Positions 51,165-61,311 of a DNA stretch of 64,000 nucleotides are shown piece after piece. A program made the position numbers and the translations under genes. The DNA is taken from contig JAATFB010000066.1 in assembly GCA_015655415.1 (NCBI GenBank), forward strand, positions 1 to 64,000, given 5' to 3'. The first letter of the stretch is position 1, and each line of letters opens with the position of its first letter. The notes beneath the pieces were generated by a model. The model was given only the letters and a program-made list of their open reading frames with translations. It did no database searches and was not told where the DNA came from. The stretch comes from Actinomycetales bacterium (GTDB lineage Bacteria; Actinomycetota; Actinomycetes; Actinomycetales; Microbacteriaceae).

Positions 51165-52364
51165 GTGGCAGCACACCGTCGTACTCCGGGGTCGCAGACT
51201 TCACTGCGTGAAGCCAATCGCGGCCGGATCGTCGACGCCGTCAAGAGATACGGCGGGCTCAGCCAGATCGAGCTCGCGGGCCTCACCGGGCTGTCGCCCG
51301 CCACCGTGTCGAACATCGTCAAGGAGCTGACCGGCGCCGGCGTGCTCAACACGGCGCCGGGCACGCGCAGCGGTCGCCGCGCGCAGCACGTGACGCTCGC
51401 TCACGCCCTCGGGCTCGTGGCCGGCGTGCACTTCTCCACCCGGCACCTGCGCATCTCCATCTCCGACGCGGCGTACACGGTCGTCTCCCAGACCCACATG
51501 CCGCTTGCCAAGGACCACAGGGCCGACAACGAGCTCGATCGCGTCATGCTCCTGCTCGCCGACATGCTCGAGTCCGCGGGCGCCGGAATGCTCGACCTGC
51601 TCGCCGTGGGCATCGCCCTTCCCGCCCCCGTCGACCGCCGGACGGGCCGGATCGCGCGCCGCGGCATCCTGCGCGGCTGGGACGGCGTCGAGGTGGCCGA
51701 GGTGCTGCAGCAACGTCTCAAGCGGCCGGTGTTCGTCGACACGGATGCCAACGCGGCCGCCCTGGGCGAGCTGCGGCTGGGTGCCGCCCGCGGCAAGGAC
51801 GACGTGGTGTTCGTCGATGTCGGGGACCGGATCGGCGCCGGCCTGGTGCTCGGCGGCCACGTGTACTCAGGACACGCCGGCACGGCCGGTGAGCTCGGGC
51901 ACACGGTGATCCGCGAGGACGGGCCGCTGTGCGAGTGCGGCAACCGCGGCTGCGTGCAGGCGATCGCCGGCGGCAGCGCCCTCATCCAGCGGCTGCAGAC
52001 CGGCAACCGCGGCATCAAGCTGCAGGACGTGATCGTGCGCGCGATGACCGGCGAGGCGGACGCCATCCGCGCCATCGCCGACGCCGGCACCGCGATCGGG
52101 GTGGCCACCGCCAATCTGTGCAACCTGCTCGATCCCGAGCGCATCGTCGTAGGCGGGGAGCTGGGCCGGTCAGGGGAGCTGCTGCTGGGGCCGATGCGCC
52201 GCGAGGTGGAGCGTGCGGTGCTCGCCGGAACCCGGTTCGCGCCGGAGATCGTGCAGAGCCAGCTCGGTGCCGAGGCGGCCGCCCTGGGTGCGGTGGCCAT
52301 GGCGGTGGATCGCGTCTCCATCCAGCCCGAGGATCCGACGCATCCGGGGGGCGCCGCGGAATGA
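51165..52364 (+). CDS. ROK-family transcriptional regulator (NagC/XylR type)
   Basis: This 399-residue protein joins an N-terminal winged helix (about 15-75; GGLSQIELAGLTGLSPATVS) to a ROK sugar-kinase-like domain. The zinc-binding motif is CECGNRGC near residue 250, and VFVDVGDRIGAGLVLGG and GTAGELGHTVI are ROK signatures. It is the first gene of a sugar-ABC operon and its stop overlaps the binding-protein start, so it likely senses that sugar. A palindrome before the second ABC operon at 55.6 kb is a possible binding site. Confidence 0.9.
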   Translation: MAAHRRTPGSQTSLREANRGRIVDAVKRYGGLSQIELAGLTGLSPATVSNIVKELTGAGVLNTAPGTRSGRRAQHVTLAHALGLVAGVHFSTRHLRISISDAAYTVVSQTHMPLAKDHRADNELDRVMLLLADMLESAGAGMLDLLAVGIALPAPVDRRTGRIARRGILRGWDGVEVAEVLQQRLKRPVFVDTDANAAALGELRLGAARGKDDVVFVDVGDRIGAGLVLGGHVYSGHAGTAGELGHTVIREDGPLCECGNRGCVQAIAGGSALIQRLQTGNRGIKLQDVIVRAMTGEADAIRAIADAGTAIGVATANLCNLLDPERIVVGGELGRSGELLLGPMRREVERAVLAGTRFAPEIVQSQLGAEAAALGAVAMAVDRVSIQPEDPTHPGGAAE

Positions 52365-53458
52365 GGGCGCACCGTGCGGGTCTTCTGCTCGCCGCGGTTG
52401 CCTGCGTGCTCGCCCTCACGGGGTGTTCGAACGCGGTCGCACCCGGCGACACGTCGCGCCGGGGGAGCGACCCCGACCATGCCACGATCGGCCTCCTGCT
52501 GCCCGATTCGACGAACACGCGGTACGAGTCGGCGGACCGGCCCGCGTTCGAGGCCCGCATCCGCGGGCGTTGCCCCGGCTGCACCGTCGCCTACCAGAAC
52601 GCTTCGGCCGACGCCGCCCGGCAGCAGCAGCAGGCCGAGTCGATGCTGGCTCAGGGCGCGGCCGCGCTCGTCCTGGACGCGGTCGACGGCGAGGCGGCTA
52701 CCTCGATCGTCAACGAGGCGGCCGCCAAGGGGGTTCCGGTGATCGCCTACGACCGCATCGTCGACAGCCGCGACGTGGCGTTCTTCGTGTCGGCGGACAA
52801 CCGCCGCGTCGGCGTGCTGCAGGCTCAGGCGCTCGTGCGGCGGCTGCGTCAGCTGGGCGTCCCGGCGGGATCGGGGATCCTCATGGTCAACGGTTCCCCC
52901 ACCGACAACAACGCGCGCCTCTACAAGGCGGGCGCACACTCCGTCCTCGACACGTCGGGCTACCGGGTGCTGGCCGAGTACGACGCCCCGAACTGGGCCG
53001 GCTCGGAGGCGCAGACCTGGGTGGCGGGCCAGATCACCCAGTTCGGCGACCGGATCAAGGGCGTGTACGCCGCCAACGACGGACTGGCCGAGGGCGCCAT
53101 CGCGGCGCTGCAGGCGGCCGGGGCGTCTCCGGTGCCGCCGACGACCGGGCAGGACGCCGAGGTGGCGGCGGTGCAGCGCATCCTCGCCGGAACGCAGTAC
53201 ATGACCGTGTACAAGCCGATCCGCAGGCAGGCGGCTATCGCCGCCGACGCGGCGCTCGCCCTGGTGCGCGGCGAGCGGCCGAAGGGGACGAGCGTCACGA
53301 CGATCGACGACAGGAAGGTGCCGACGGTCACCCTCGCACCGGTGACCGTCACCGTGCAGAACGTGAAGAAGGTCGTGATCGACAGCGGATTCCACACCAT
53401 CTCGCAGATCTGCACCGCGGCGTACGCGAGCTACTGCGCGGAGCACGGCATCACATGA
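52361..53458 (+). CDS. Xylose/ribose-type sugar-binding lipoprotein
   Basis: This 365-residue type I periplasmic-binding lipoprotein has a signal peptide with the lipobox LALTGC (about residue 22). Fold features are IGLLLPDSTNTRYESADRPA, AAALVLDAVDGEAA, VIAYDRIVDS and GVYAANDGLAEGAIAALQAAG, which resemble XylF-like proteins. It delivers a monosaccharide to the permease encoded two genes downstream. The ATG overlaps the ROK stop. Confidence 0.9.
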   Translation: MRAHRAGLLLAAVACVLALTGCSNAVAPGDTSRRGSDPDHATIGLLLPDSTNTRYESADRPAFEARIRGRCPGCTVAYQNASADAARQQQQAESMLAQGAAALVLDAVDGEAATSIVNEAAAKGVPVIAYDRIVDSRDVAFFVSADNRRVGVLQAQALVRRLRQLGVPAGSGILMVNGSPTDNNARLYKAGAHSVLDTSGYRVLAEYDAPNWAGSEAQTWVAGQITQFGDRIKGVYAANDGLAEGAIAALQAAGASPVPPTTGQDAEVAAVQRILAGTQYMTVYKPIRRQAAIAADAALALVRGERPKGTSVTTIDDRKVPTVTLAPVTVTVQNVKKVVIDSGFHTISQICTAAYASYCAEHGIT

Positions 53459-53478
53459 GCGGGTACGGAGGAGCGGAC

Positions 53479-54342
53479 ATGGCGGCGACCGACGACCGGC
53501 TGGAGCCCGTGGTCAGCATGCGGGCCATCAGCAAGTCGTTCGGCCACGTGCAGGCGCTGCGCAACGTGGACCTCGACCTCTACCGAGGCGAGGTGGTAGC
53601 GCTCGTCGGCGACAACGGGGCCGGCAAGTCCACACTGGTCAAGGTGCTGGCCGGGGTGCATGCGCCGGACGCCGGCACCATCACCTTCCGGGGGCGGATC
53701 GTGTCGATCCCCTCCCCGGCGGCGTCCCGTGAGCTCGGGATAGCGACCGTGTTCCAGGACCTCGCCCTCTGCGACAACCTCGACGTCGTGGCGAACCTCT
53801 TCCTCGGCCACGAGCTGGGCCGCGGATCGCTTGACGAGGAGACCATGGAGCAGCGCTCATGGGAGCTGCTGCGCCGGCTCTCCGCGCGGATACCGTCGGT
53901 GCGGATGCCCGTTGCGACGCTCTCCGGCGGCCAGCGTCAGACCGTGGCGATCGCCCGCTCGCTGATCGGGGACCCGACCGTGGTCATCCTCGACGAGCCG
54001 ACCGCGGCCCTCGGTGTCGCCCAGACGGCAGAGGTCCTCAACCTGATCGAGCTGCTGCGCGACCAGGGCCACTGCGTGGTGCTCATCAGCCACAACATGG
54101 CCGACGTGCAGGCCGTGGCCGACCGCGTGATCGTGCTGCGGCTCGGACGGGTGAACGGCCGGTTCCGGGCGCCGGAGCTGAGCTACGAGGACATCATCGC
54201 CTCGATCACCGGCGTGCTGAACCTCGAGGAGGGCACTCCGGAGGACGACCCGCGCGAGCGACTGCCCGACGGGCCGGCGCGGCCGTTGCGCTCCCCCGGC
54301 GGCTCCACGCCTGCCGGCGACGCGGAAGGCGGGGCGAGATGA
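53479..54342 (+). CDS. Single-domain sugar ABC transporter ATPase (FrcA/XylG-half type)
   Basis: This ~287-residue ATPase has only one nucleotide-binding domain: Walker [18 protein letters not shown], signature LSGGQRQTVAIARSL, Walker [13 protein letters not shown], and H-loop VLISHNMADVQ. Most sugar ATPases of the RbsA/XylG group have two domains, so this is the half-size form known from FrcA-type systems. I prefer ATG 53479, which has GGAGGAG 5 nt upstream; ATG 53455 overlaps the previous stop and would add 8 residues. The C-terminal tail is Gly/Pro-rich. Confidence 0.88.
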   Translation: MAATDDRLEPVVSMRAISKSFGHVQALRNVDLDLYRGEVVALVGDNGAGKSTLVKVLAGVHAPDAGTITFRGRIVSIPSPAASRELGIATVFQDLALCDNLDVVANLFLGHELGRGSLDEETMEQRSWELLRRLSARIPSVRMPVATLSGGQRQTVAIARSLIGDPTVVILDEPTAALGVAQTAEVLNLIELLRDQGHCVVLISHNMADVQAVADRVIVLRLGRVNGRFRAPELSYEDIIASITGVLNLEEGTPEDDPRERLPDGPARPLRSPGGSTPAGDAEGGAR

Positions 54343-55577
54343 GCCGGGAGCGCCGAGGCACGGCCCGCGACCTCCCCGACCCCTCCGCCGGCTACACGCT
54401 GCGCGATATGGTGTCGGGCTTCGGCGGCCGCCTGCGCGACGGCGAGCTCGGCTCGCTGCCGGTGGTCGTCGGCCTCGTCGTCATCGCGGTCCTGTTCCAG
54501 GCGCTCAACCCGCGCTTCCTCGCGCCGGGCAACCTGGTCAACCTCACCCTGCAGGCGGCGCCGCTGGGCGTCATCGCCCTGGGCGTCGTGGTGGTGCTGC
54601 TCGTCGCGCAGATCGATCTGTCGGTGGGCTCGGTGAGCGGTCTCGCCAGCGCCGTCGTGGGCGTCGCCGCCATGCGCCTGCAGTGGCCGCTGCTCGTGGG
54701 AATCGCGGCCGCGATCGCCGCGGGAGCCGCGATCGGCGCCTTCTACGGCTTCCTCCTCACCCGGTTCGGGGTGCCGAGCTTCCTGATCACCCTCGCCGGG
54801 CTGCTGGGGTTCCTCGGCGTGCAGCTGGTGTTGCTGGGCCCGAGCGGCTCCATCAACATCCCGTTCTCCAACCCGCTCGTGCAGTTCGCGAACACGTGGT
54901 TCCTTCCGCCGTGGGCGGCCTACGTGATCGCGGGGGTCGCGGCGATGGGCGTGCTGGGGGCGGGTCTGGCGCGCCGGCGCAGGCGGTTGCGGGCACAGCT
55001 GCCCGCCGAGCACCCGTCGGTCTCGATCGTCAAGGCCGTGCTCCTGCTCGGCGTGCTCTGCCTCGCCGTGTGGTACCTGTCGCTGGACCGCGGCACCGCC
55101 GTGATGCCCGTGCTGTTCCTGCTTCTCGTCGTGGCGATCTCGTACCTGTTGCGCCGAACCCGCTGGGGGCGCTCTGTCTTCGCCGTCGGGGGGAACCCGG
55201 ACGCCGCGCGCCGCGCCGGCCTGCCCGTCACCCGCACCCTGGTCACCGCGTTCATGATCTGCTCCGCGTTCGCCGCGCTCGGCGGCGTGCTGCAGGCGGC
55301 CCGCCTCGGGTCGGCGACGACGCTCACGGGGTCGGCCGACACGAACCTCAACGCGATCGCCGCCGCCATCATCGGCGGCACGAGCCTCTTCGGCGGACGC
55401 GGCGGGGCGTGGTCGGCGGTGCTCGGCGTGCTCGTGATCTCGGCGATCTCCAGCGGGCTCACGCTGCTCAACCTCGACTCGTCGGTGCGCTACATGGTCA
55501 CGGGCGCGGTGCTCCTGCTGGCGGTGATAGTGGATTCGCTCTCCAGGCGCTCGCGAGCGAGCCGCGGCCGCGCCTGA
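54339..55577 (+). CDS. Sugar ABC transporter permease (XylH type)
   Basis: This 412-residue integral membrane permease has about ten to twelve helices. [20 protein letters not shown] near residue 90 and [22 protein letters not shown] near 345 are XylH/GguB-type motifs. A basic loop [10 protein letters not shown] lies between helices near the centre. It overlaps the ATPase stop by 4 bp and is the last gene of the ROK operon. Confidence 0.92.
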   Translation: MSRERRGTARDLPDPSAGYTLRDMVSGFGGRLRDGELGSLPVVVGLVVIAVLFQALNPRFLAPGNLVNLTLQAAPLGVIALGVVVVLLVAQIDLSVGSVSGLASAVVGVAAMRLQWPLLVGIAAAIAAGAAIGAFYGFLLTRFGVPSFLITLAGLLGFLGVQLVLLGPSGSINIPFSNPLVQFANTWFLPPWAAYVIAGVAAMGVLGAGLARRRRRLRAQLPAEHPSVSIVKAVLLLGVLCLAVWYLSLDRGTAVMPVLFLLLVVAISYLLRRTRWGRSVFAVGGNPDAARRAGLPVTRTLVTAFMICSAFAALGGVLQAARLGSATTLTGSADTNLNAIAAAIIGGTSLFGGRGGAWSAVLGVLVISAISSGLTLLNLDSSVRYMVTGAVLLLAVIVDSLSRRSRASRGRA

Positions 55578-55656
55578 GCCCGGAGGGCATCTCCTCACGA
55601 AGCGCCGAAGGCCCTCGTGTTCGGGCTCTGCGACGCCATCCGCCGCACATAGCACC

Positions 55657-55686
55657 TTGTGTTCACAACATGAACACAACTGTGTT
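55657..55686. promoter_or_regulatory. Overlapping palindromes upstream of the second sugar ABC operon
   Basis: TTGTGTTCA-CAACA-TGAACACAA (55657-55679) has perfect 9-bp arms, and AACACA-AC-TGTGTT (55673-55686) overlaps it. They lie in the 256-bp gap before the ATPase gene, near a -35-like TTCACA. The shape suits a ROK/NagC- or LacI-type operator. The rest of the gap shows no gene. Confidence 0.7.
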
Positions 55687-55833
55687 AGCGTTGCGTTTCG
55701 CTGGCCCACCCGAGCCAGCCGAAGCGGCCCGGCAAGGCCGTGGCACCAGGGACGAAGGCGTCGACAACGCACAGCACGGGCCGAGGGGCCCGCGGAACGG
55801 ATGCCTCGTCCGGCAACATCGAGAGGACCATCC

Positions 55834-57381
55834 GTGGCGAACGCCCCCATTCTGGAGATGCGCGGCATAACGAAGCGCTTTCCCGGCGTGGTCGCGCTTT
55901 CGGACGTGTCGATGACGGTGACTCGCGGCGAGATCCACGCGATCTGCGGCGAGAACGGCGCGGGCAAGTCGACCCTGATGAAGGTCTTGTCCGGCGTCTA
56001 CCCCTACGGCACGTACGAGGGCGAGATCATCTACGAAGGCGAAGAGGTTCGCTTCTCCGACACCAAGCAGAGCGAGTCCGCCGGCATCGCCATCATCCAC
56101 CAGGAGCTCGCGCTGATCCCGCAGCTCTCCATCACCGAGAACCTCTTCCTCGGCAACGAGATCTCCCGCTTCGGGACGATCGACTGGGTCGCCTCGCAGA
56201 AGCGCGCGCGAGAGCTGCTCGACCTGGTGGGTCTGCACGAGGACCCCGACGCGCTCATCAGGACGCTCGGCGTCGGCAAGCAGCAGCTGGTCGAGATCGC
56301 CAAGGCGCTGCACAAGGACGTCAAGCTCCTCATCCTGGACGAGCCCACCGCGGCCCTCAACGAGGCCGAGTCCCAGCATCTGCTCGACCTGCTGACGGGC
56401 TTCAAGGCGTCAGGCATGACGGCCATCCTGATCTCCCACAAGCTGAACGAGGTGCAGCGCGTCGCCGACTCGATCACGATCATCCGCGACGGCAAGACGG
56501 TCGAGACGCTCGACGTGACCGCCGGCGGCGTCGACGAGGACCGCATCATCCGCGGCATGGTCGGCCGGTCGCTGGAGAGCCGCTTCCCGCAGCGCACACC
56601 GAGGATCGGCGAGACGTTCTTCGAGGTGCGCAACTGGACGGTGCAGCATCCGGTGGACCCCGACCGCCTGGTGTGCAAGGACGAGAGCTTCTACGTGCGC
56701 CGCGGCGAGATCGTCGGCTTCGCCGGTCTGATGGGCGCGGGCCGCACCGAGCTGGCGATGAGCGTCTTCGGCCGCAGCTACGGCACCTACCTCGGCGGCG
56801 AGATCATCAAGGACGGCCGCCCCATCCAGATCACGAACGTGCACGAGGCCATCGAGAACGGCATGGGCTACGTGAGCGAGGACCGCAAGACGCTCGGCCT
56901 CAACCTGCTCGACACCGTCAAGCGCGCGACGGTCTCGGCCCGCCTCGAGAAGATCTCGCGAGCCGGCGTCGTCGACGAGCTGAAGGAGTACCAGATCGCA
57001 GAGGAGTACCGTCAGGCGCTGCGCATCAAGGCCAACTCCGTCGACGAGGGCGTCAGCAAGCTCTCCGGGGGCAACCAGCAGAAGGTCGTGCTGGCGAAGT
57101 GGATGTTCACCGACCCCGAACTGCTCATCCTCGACGAGCCGACGCGGGGCATCGACGTCGGGGCCAAGTACGAGATCTACAACATCATCAACCAGCTGGC
57201 CGCCCAGGGTAAGGGGATCGTGCTGATCTCCTCCGAGCTGCCCGAACTGCTCGGCATGTCCGACCGCATCTACACGATCTTCGAGGGCCAGATCACGAAC
57301 GTGCTGCCCGCGGAACAGGCCGACCCCGAATCCCTCATGGTCAGCATGACCTCGACCCGAAGGACCAGACAAGCAGCATGA
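55834..57381 (+). CDS. Two-domain sugar ABC transporter ATPase (GguA/XylG type)
   Basis: This 515-residue protein has two ATPase domains. Domain 1 has Walker [18 protein letters not shown], signature [15 protein letters not shown], Walker [13 protein letters not shown] and H-loop [10 protein letters not shown]. Domain 2 has the usual altered Walker [16 protein letters not shown], signature [15 protein letters not shown] and Walker [14 protein letters not shown]. It matches the GguA/MmsA group for xylose, glucose or galactose import. GTG 55834 follows GAGAGGA. Confidence 0.93.
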   Translation: MANAPILEMRGITKRFPGVVALSDVSMTVTRGEIHAICGENGAGKSTLMKVLSGVYPYGTYEGEIIYEGEEVRFSDTKQSESAGIAIIHQELALIPQLSITENLFLGNEISRFGTIDWVASQKRARELLDLVGLHEDPDALIRTLGVGKQQLVEIAKALHKDVKLLILDEPTAALNEAESQHLLDLLTGFKASGMTAILISHKLNEVQRVADSITIIRDGKTVETLDVTAGGVDEDRIIRGMVGRSLESRFPQRTPRIGETFFEVRNWTVQHPVDPDRLVCKDESFYVRRGEIVGFAGLMGAGRTELAMSVFGRSYGTYLGGEIIKDGRPIQITNVHEAIENGMGYVSEDRKTLGLNLLDTVKRATVSARLEKISRAGVVDELKEYQIAEEYRQALRIKANSVDEGVSKLSGGNQQKVVLAKWMFTDPELLILDEPTRGIDVGAKYEIYNIINQLAAQGKGIVLISSELPELLGMSDRIYTIFEGQITNVLPAEQADPESLMVSMTSTRRTRQAA

Positions 57382-58694
57382 GCAAGTTCTCCGATGGCAT
57401 GCGCACCCTCACCGGGGGGCGCGGCCTCAGCCAGTACAGCATGATCATCGCCCTCGTCGCGATCATCCTCGTGTTCGAGATCTGGACGGGCGGATACACG
57501 CTCGATCCGACGAACGTGATCAACATGGTGCAGCAGTACTCGTACATCCTGATCCTCGCGATCGGGATGGTGATGCTCATCATCGCCGGGCACATCGACC
57601 TGTCCGTGGGCTCGGTGGCCGCGTTCGTGGGCATCGTCGTCGCCCAGTCGATGGCCGTCTGGCACCTGCCAGCCGGGCTCGCCATGCTGCTCGGGCTGGT
57701 CGTCGGCGCGCTCGTCGGCGCCTGGCAGGGCTTCTGGGTCGCGTACGTGCGGGTTCCCGCGTTCATCGTCACGCTCGCCGGACAGCTGATCTTCCGCGGC
57801 GCGAACCAGGTCGTCGGCAACTCGACCGCGGTGCCGACGCCCGACTCGTACAACTGGATCGGCAACGGGTTCCTGCCCGACTTCGGACCGGACTTCGGCT
57901 ACAGCAACCCGACGCTGATCCTCGGACTCGTCGTCATCGCCGCGCTGATCTGGAAGGAGGTGCACGACCGCCGCAAGCGCGTGCGGATGGGCGCCTCTCC
58001 GCAGCCGGTGTGGGTGAGCGTCGTCCGCCTGGTGCTGCTGTGCGGAATCACGATCTTCGCCACCTTCCTGTTCGCCACCGGGCGGGTCGGCACCAGCTTC
58101 CCGATCGTCGGCATCATCGCCGGGGTGCTCATCCTCGTCTACAGCTTCGTGACGAGCAGCACCGTGTTCGGACGCCACATCTACGCCGTGGGCGGCAACG
58201 CGAGCGCCGCGGTGCTCTCCGGCGTGAAGTCGCGCGGGGTGAACTTCCTGCTCATGATGAACATGTCGATCCTCGCCGCCGTTGCCGGCATGGTCTTCGT
58301 GGGCAACGCCCAGGCGTCCGGCCCGTTCGACGGCACCGGCTGGGAGCTGGACGCCATCGCCGCCGTCTTCGTGGGCGGTGCCGCCATCTTCGGCGGCGTC
58401 GGCACGGTCGCCGGATCGATCATCGGCGCGTTCGTGATGGCCTTCCTGGCCAACGGCCTCTCGCTGCTGGGGCTGGACGCGTCGTGGGTGTCGATCATCC
58501 GCGGCCTGGTGCTGCTGGCCGCCGTCGCGTTCGACGTCTACAACAAGACCCAGGGAAGGCCCTCCATCATCGGCCTCCTGCTCGGGGGCTTCCGTCGCAA
58601 GAAGCCGAACATCACCGAGGAGGCCATCCAGGCGCAGCCGCAGGGGCTCGAGAAGCCCTCGGGCGACCAGGTCGACAAGGTCCCGCTGTCCTGA
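57378..58694 (+). CDS. Sugar ABC transporter permease (GguB type)
   Basis: This 438-residue permease has about ten helices, with [21 protein letters not shown] near residue 60 and [22 protein letters not shown] near 330. These match GguB/XylH permeases. The ATG overlaps the ATPase stop by 4 bp. The C-terminal tail is hydrophilic and cytoplasmic. Confidence 0.93.
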   Translation: MSKFSDGMRTLTGGRGLSQYSMIIALVAIILVFEIWTGGYTLDPTNVINMVQQYSYILILAIGMVMLIIAGHIDLSVGSVAAFVGIVVAQSMAVWHLPAGLAMLLGLVVGALVGAWQGFWVAYVRVPAFIVTLAGQLIFRGANQVVGNSTAVPTPDSYNWIGNGFLPDFGPDFGYSNPTLILGLVVIAALIWKEVHDRRKRVRMGASPQPVWVSVVRLVLLCGITIFATFLFATGRVGTSFPIVGIIAGVLILVYSFVTSSTVFGRHIYAVGGNASAAVLSGVKSRGVNFLLMMNMSILAAVAGMVFVGNAQASGPFDGTGWELDAIAAVFVGGAAIFGGVGTVAGSIIGAFVMAFLANGLSLLGLDASWVSIIRGLVLLAAVAFDVYNKTQGRPSIIGLLLGGFRRKKPNITEEAIQAQPQGLEKPSGDQVDKVPLS

Positions 58695-58723
58695 GGCACC
58701 ACGAGGACAGCGCCGAAGAAGGT

Positions 58724-58743
58724 GCGATCCATCGCCGGATCGC
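58724..58743 (+). other. Intergenic hairpin before the binding-protein gene
   Basis: GCGATCC-ATCGCC-GGATCGC forms a 7-bp stem with a 6-nt loop in the 80-bp gap before the ChvE-type gene. It could protect or process the mRNA so that the binding protein is made in excess. Confidence 0.4.
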
Positions 58744-58774
58744 CCTGCAATCCGCAAACAAGAAGGAACAACAC

Positions 58775-59884
58775 ATGCGCAAGAAGTTGCTCATCGGCCT
58801 CACGGCCGTCGCGCTCGCCGGTCTGGTGCTGACGGGATGCTCGTCGCGCGCCAGCTCCGGCTCGTCGGACACCGCCGTCAAGAAGGGCGACACGGTCGGA
58901 GTCGCGCTGCCCGCCAAGACCTCGCAGAACTGGGTGCTGGCCAAGGCGTCGTTCGAGAAGGCGCTGAAGGACGCCGGGTTCAAGGCCGACGTGCAGTATG
59001 CGGCCGCGAACAACACGGTCGCCGACCAGCAGAACCAGATCCAGTCGATGGTCACCAAGGGCGACAAGGTCATCGTCGTGGCGGCGCAGGACGGCAGCCA
59101 GCTCGGCACCCAGGTGGCGCAGGCCAAGAAGTCCGGCGCCACCGTGATCGCGTGGGACCGCAACATCCTGAACACCAAGAACGTCGACTTCTACGTGGCC
59201 TTCAACAACTACAAGGTCGGCCAGCTGCAGGCGCAGGCCCTGCTGGACGGCATGAAGGCCAAGAAGCCGAACGGCCCGTACAACATCGAGATCTTCGCCG
59301 GCGCCAACACCGACGCGAACGCGACGGTGTTCTACAACGGTGCGATGAGCGTCCTGAAGCCGCTGATCGACAAGGGCGACCTGAAGGTCCCCTCGGGCCA
59401 GACCTCGTTCCAGCAGGTGCAGACGGACAACTGGGACCCGAAGAACTCCCAGACCCGCATGACGAACATCATCACGAAGACGTACTCGAACGGCACCGAG
59501 CTCGACGGGGTGCTCTCCCCGAACGACACGCTCGGCCGCTCGATCATCACGGCCTGCCAGCAGGCCGGTCTTCCGGTGCCGATCGTGACGGGTCAGGACT
59601 CCGAGACGGCGTCGATCCCGCTCATCATGAAGGGCGTGCAGTACTCGACCATCTACAAGAACACGGATGAGGAGGCGAAGGCGGCCGTCGATCTGATCAC
59701 CTACCTGTCCAACGGCAAGAAGAAGCCCGCTGGCGTCGACTACAACGACAAGACGAACGCCTACAACGGGACGATCACCGTGCCCTACAAGGCGCTCACC
59801 CCGATCCTGGTCACCAAGGAGAACGCGGTGAAGGCGTACTCCAACAACCCGACCCTCGAGAAGCTGGCCAAGGACAACCAGTAG
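58775..59884 (+). CDS. chvE: Multiple-sugar-binding lipoprotein (ChvE type)
   Basis: This 369-residue type I binding protein starts with a lipoprotein signal ending at the lipobox LVLTGC. Mature features include VGVALPAKTSQNWVLAKASF, KVIVVAAQDGSQLGTQV, VIAWDRNILNTKNVDFYVAF and LDGVLSPNDTLGRSIITACQ, as in ChvE/xylose-type proteins that bind aldoses. AGAAGGA precedes the ATG. It is the third gene after gguA- and gguB-type genes, separated by a hairpin gap. A strong terminator follows. The symbol denotes family resemblance, not proven ligand. Confidence 0.88.
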   Translation: MRKKLLIGLTAVALAGLVLTGCSSRASSGSSDTAVKKGDTVGVALPAKTSQNWVLAKASFEKALKDAGFKADVQYAAANNTVADQQNQIQSMVTKGDKVIVVAAQDGSQLGTQVAQAKKSGATVIAWDRNILNTKNVDFYVAFNNYKVGQLQAQALLDGMKAKKPNGPYNIEIFAGANTDANATVFYNGAMSVLKPLIDKGDLKVPSGQTSFQQVQTDNWDPKNSQTRMTNIITKTYSNGTELDGVLSPNDTLGRSIITACQQAGLPVPIVTGQDSETASIPLIMKGVQYSTIYKNTDEEAKAAVDLITYLSNGKKKPAGVDYNDKTNAYNGTITVPYKALTPILVTKENAVKAYSNNPTLEKLAKDNQ

Positions 59885-59899
59885 CTCCGAGCGTCGTCC

Positions 59900-59932
59900 G
59901 GGGCCGTCCGCCATGCGGACGGCCCCTTTCTC
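59900..59932 (+). terminator. Rho-independent terminator after the ChvE-type gene
   Basis: A perfect 12-bp stem (GGGGCCGTCCGC / GCGGACGGCCCC) with a CAT loop is followed by TTTCTCTT. It ends the sugar operon and separates it from the convergent hemL gene. Confidence 0.92.
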
Positions 59933-59937
59933 TTCCG

Positions 59938-61311
59938 CTACCGCCCTCGAGCTGAGGCGGCGGCACCGGCGGCGGCGGGAAGCGCGTCGAGGATGCGATT
60001 CACCGCAGCGTCGTCGTGTGCCGCCGTCACGAACCACGCCTCGAACACGCTGGGCGGCGCGGAGACGCCCGCATCCAGCAGCGCGTGGAAGAACGGCCCG
60101 TAACGGAAGGCGTCCTGCGCCTGCACTCCCGCGTAGTCGGTGGCGGGCGTCTCGCGGAACTGGATGCCGAACAGGTTGCCGGCCCTCTGGATCTGGTGCG
60201 CGACCCCGGCCGCCGTCAGCGCGTCGTCCACGGCCCCCGAGACGGCCGCCGCCACCTCGTCCAGCCGGCTGTAGACGGCGGCGTCCGCGAGCCGCAGCGT
60301 CGCCAGCCCGGCCGCCACCGCCACCGGGTTGCCGGAGAGGGTGCCGGCCTGGTACACGGGTCCGGCGGGCGCGAGCTGCTCCATGAGCTCGCGCCGGCCG
60401 CCGAGCGCGGCCAGCGGCATCCCGCCGCCGATGACCTTGCCGAAGGTGAAGAGGTCCGGGGTGTACGCGTGGGCCGGATCCGCAGCGCCGGGCGACTCGA
60501 GACCCCAGTATCCGGCCGGGCCCACCCGGAAGCCCGTGAGCACCTCATCGAGGATGAGCAGCGCGCCGTGCGCGCGCGCGGTGCTCGCGAGGAAGGCGTT
60601 GAATCCGGGCGCGGGCTCGACGACGCCCATGTTGGCCGGTGCGGCCTCGGTGATGATCGCGGCGATCCGGCTGCCGTGCTCGTCGAAGGCGGCCTCCACG
60701 GCGGCGCGATCGTGATACGGCAGCACGATGGTCTGAGCCGCGATCTCGGCGGGGACGCCCGCCGAGGCGGGCAGGGCGAGCGTGGCGAGGCCGCTGCCGG
60801 CGTCGGCGAGCAGGCCGTCGGAATGGCCGTGGTAGAGGCCGGAGAACTTGACGACGAGCGGCCGGCCCGTCGCGCCGCGCGCGAGGCGGATCGCGGTCAT
60901 CGTGGCCTCGGTGCCGGTGGAGACGAGGCGCAGCTCGTCGACCGGTGCGGGCTCGGGGTTCCGCTGGGCGGTGGCGAGCCGGTCGACCACCAGTCGCGCG
61001 AGCTCCGTCTCGGCCGGCGTGGACGCCCCGAAGCTCAGGCCCCGGGAGGCAGCCTCCTGCACCGCGGCCACGACATCCGGATGCGCGTGCCCCAGGATCG
61101 CGGGCCCCCAGGAGGCGACGAGGTCCACGTAGTCATGGCCCTCGACGTCGATGACGTACGGTCCGTGCGCGGAGACGAGGAAACGAGGCGTGCCGCCCAC
61201 GGACCCGAAGGCCCGAACCGGCGAGTTGACGCCGCCGGGAATGTACTGCCTCGCCCGGGCGAACGCCTCGGCGTTGCTCGACGCGCCGAGGGGGTCGTCG
61301 GCGCCGTTCAC
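59938..61311 (-). CDS. hemL: Glutamate-1-semialdehyde 2,1-aminomutase
   Basis: This ~457-residue PLP enzyme converts glutamate-1-semialdehyde to 5-aminolevulinate in the C5 heme route. [21 protein letters not shown] near residue 27 is the HemL signature; [14 protein letters not shown] holds the cofactor aspartate and [17 protein letters not shown] the PLP lysine. The GTG start at 61311 overlaps the hemB stop (GTGA); GTG 61320 is a second possibility. The C-terminal tail is Ala-rich. The longer ORF in the track reads into hemB out of frame. Confidence 0.95.
   Translation of the reverse strand: MNGADDPLGASSNAEAFARARQYIPGGVNSPVRAFGSVGGTPRFLVSAHGPYVIDVEGHDYVDLVASWGPAILGHAHPDVVAAVQEAASRGLSFGASTPAETELARLVVDRLATAQRNPEPAPVDELRLVSTGTEATMTAIRLARGATGRPLVVKFSGLYHGHSDGLLADAGSGLATLALPASAGVPAEIAAQTIVLPYHDRAAVEAAFDEHGSRIAAIITEAAPANMGVVEPAPGFNAFLASTARAHGALLILDEVLTGFRVGPAGYWGLESPGAADPAHAYTPDLFTFGKVIGGGMPLAALGGRRELMEQLAPAGPVYQAGTLSGNPVAVAAGLATLRLADAAVYSRLDEVAAAVSGAVDDALTAAGVAHQIQRAGNLFGIQFRETPATDYAGVQAQDAFRYGPFFHALLDAGVSAPPSVFEAWFVTAAHDDAAVNRILDALPAAAGAAASARGR

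Noticed and set aside
53479-54342. Broken two-domain ATPase
   Set aside because: The single domain is complete, the ORF ends in a normal overlap with the permease, and no remnant of a second domain follows; it fits the half-size FrcA type.
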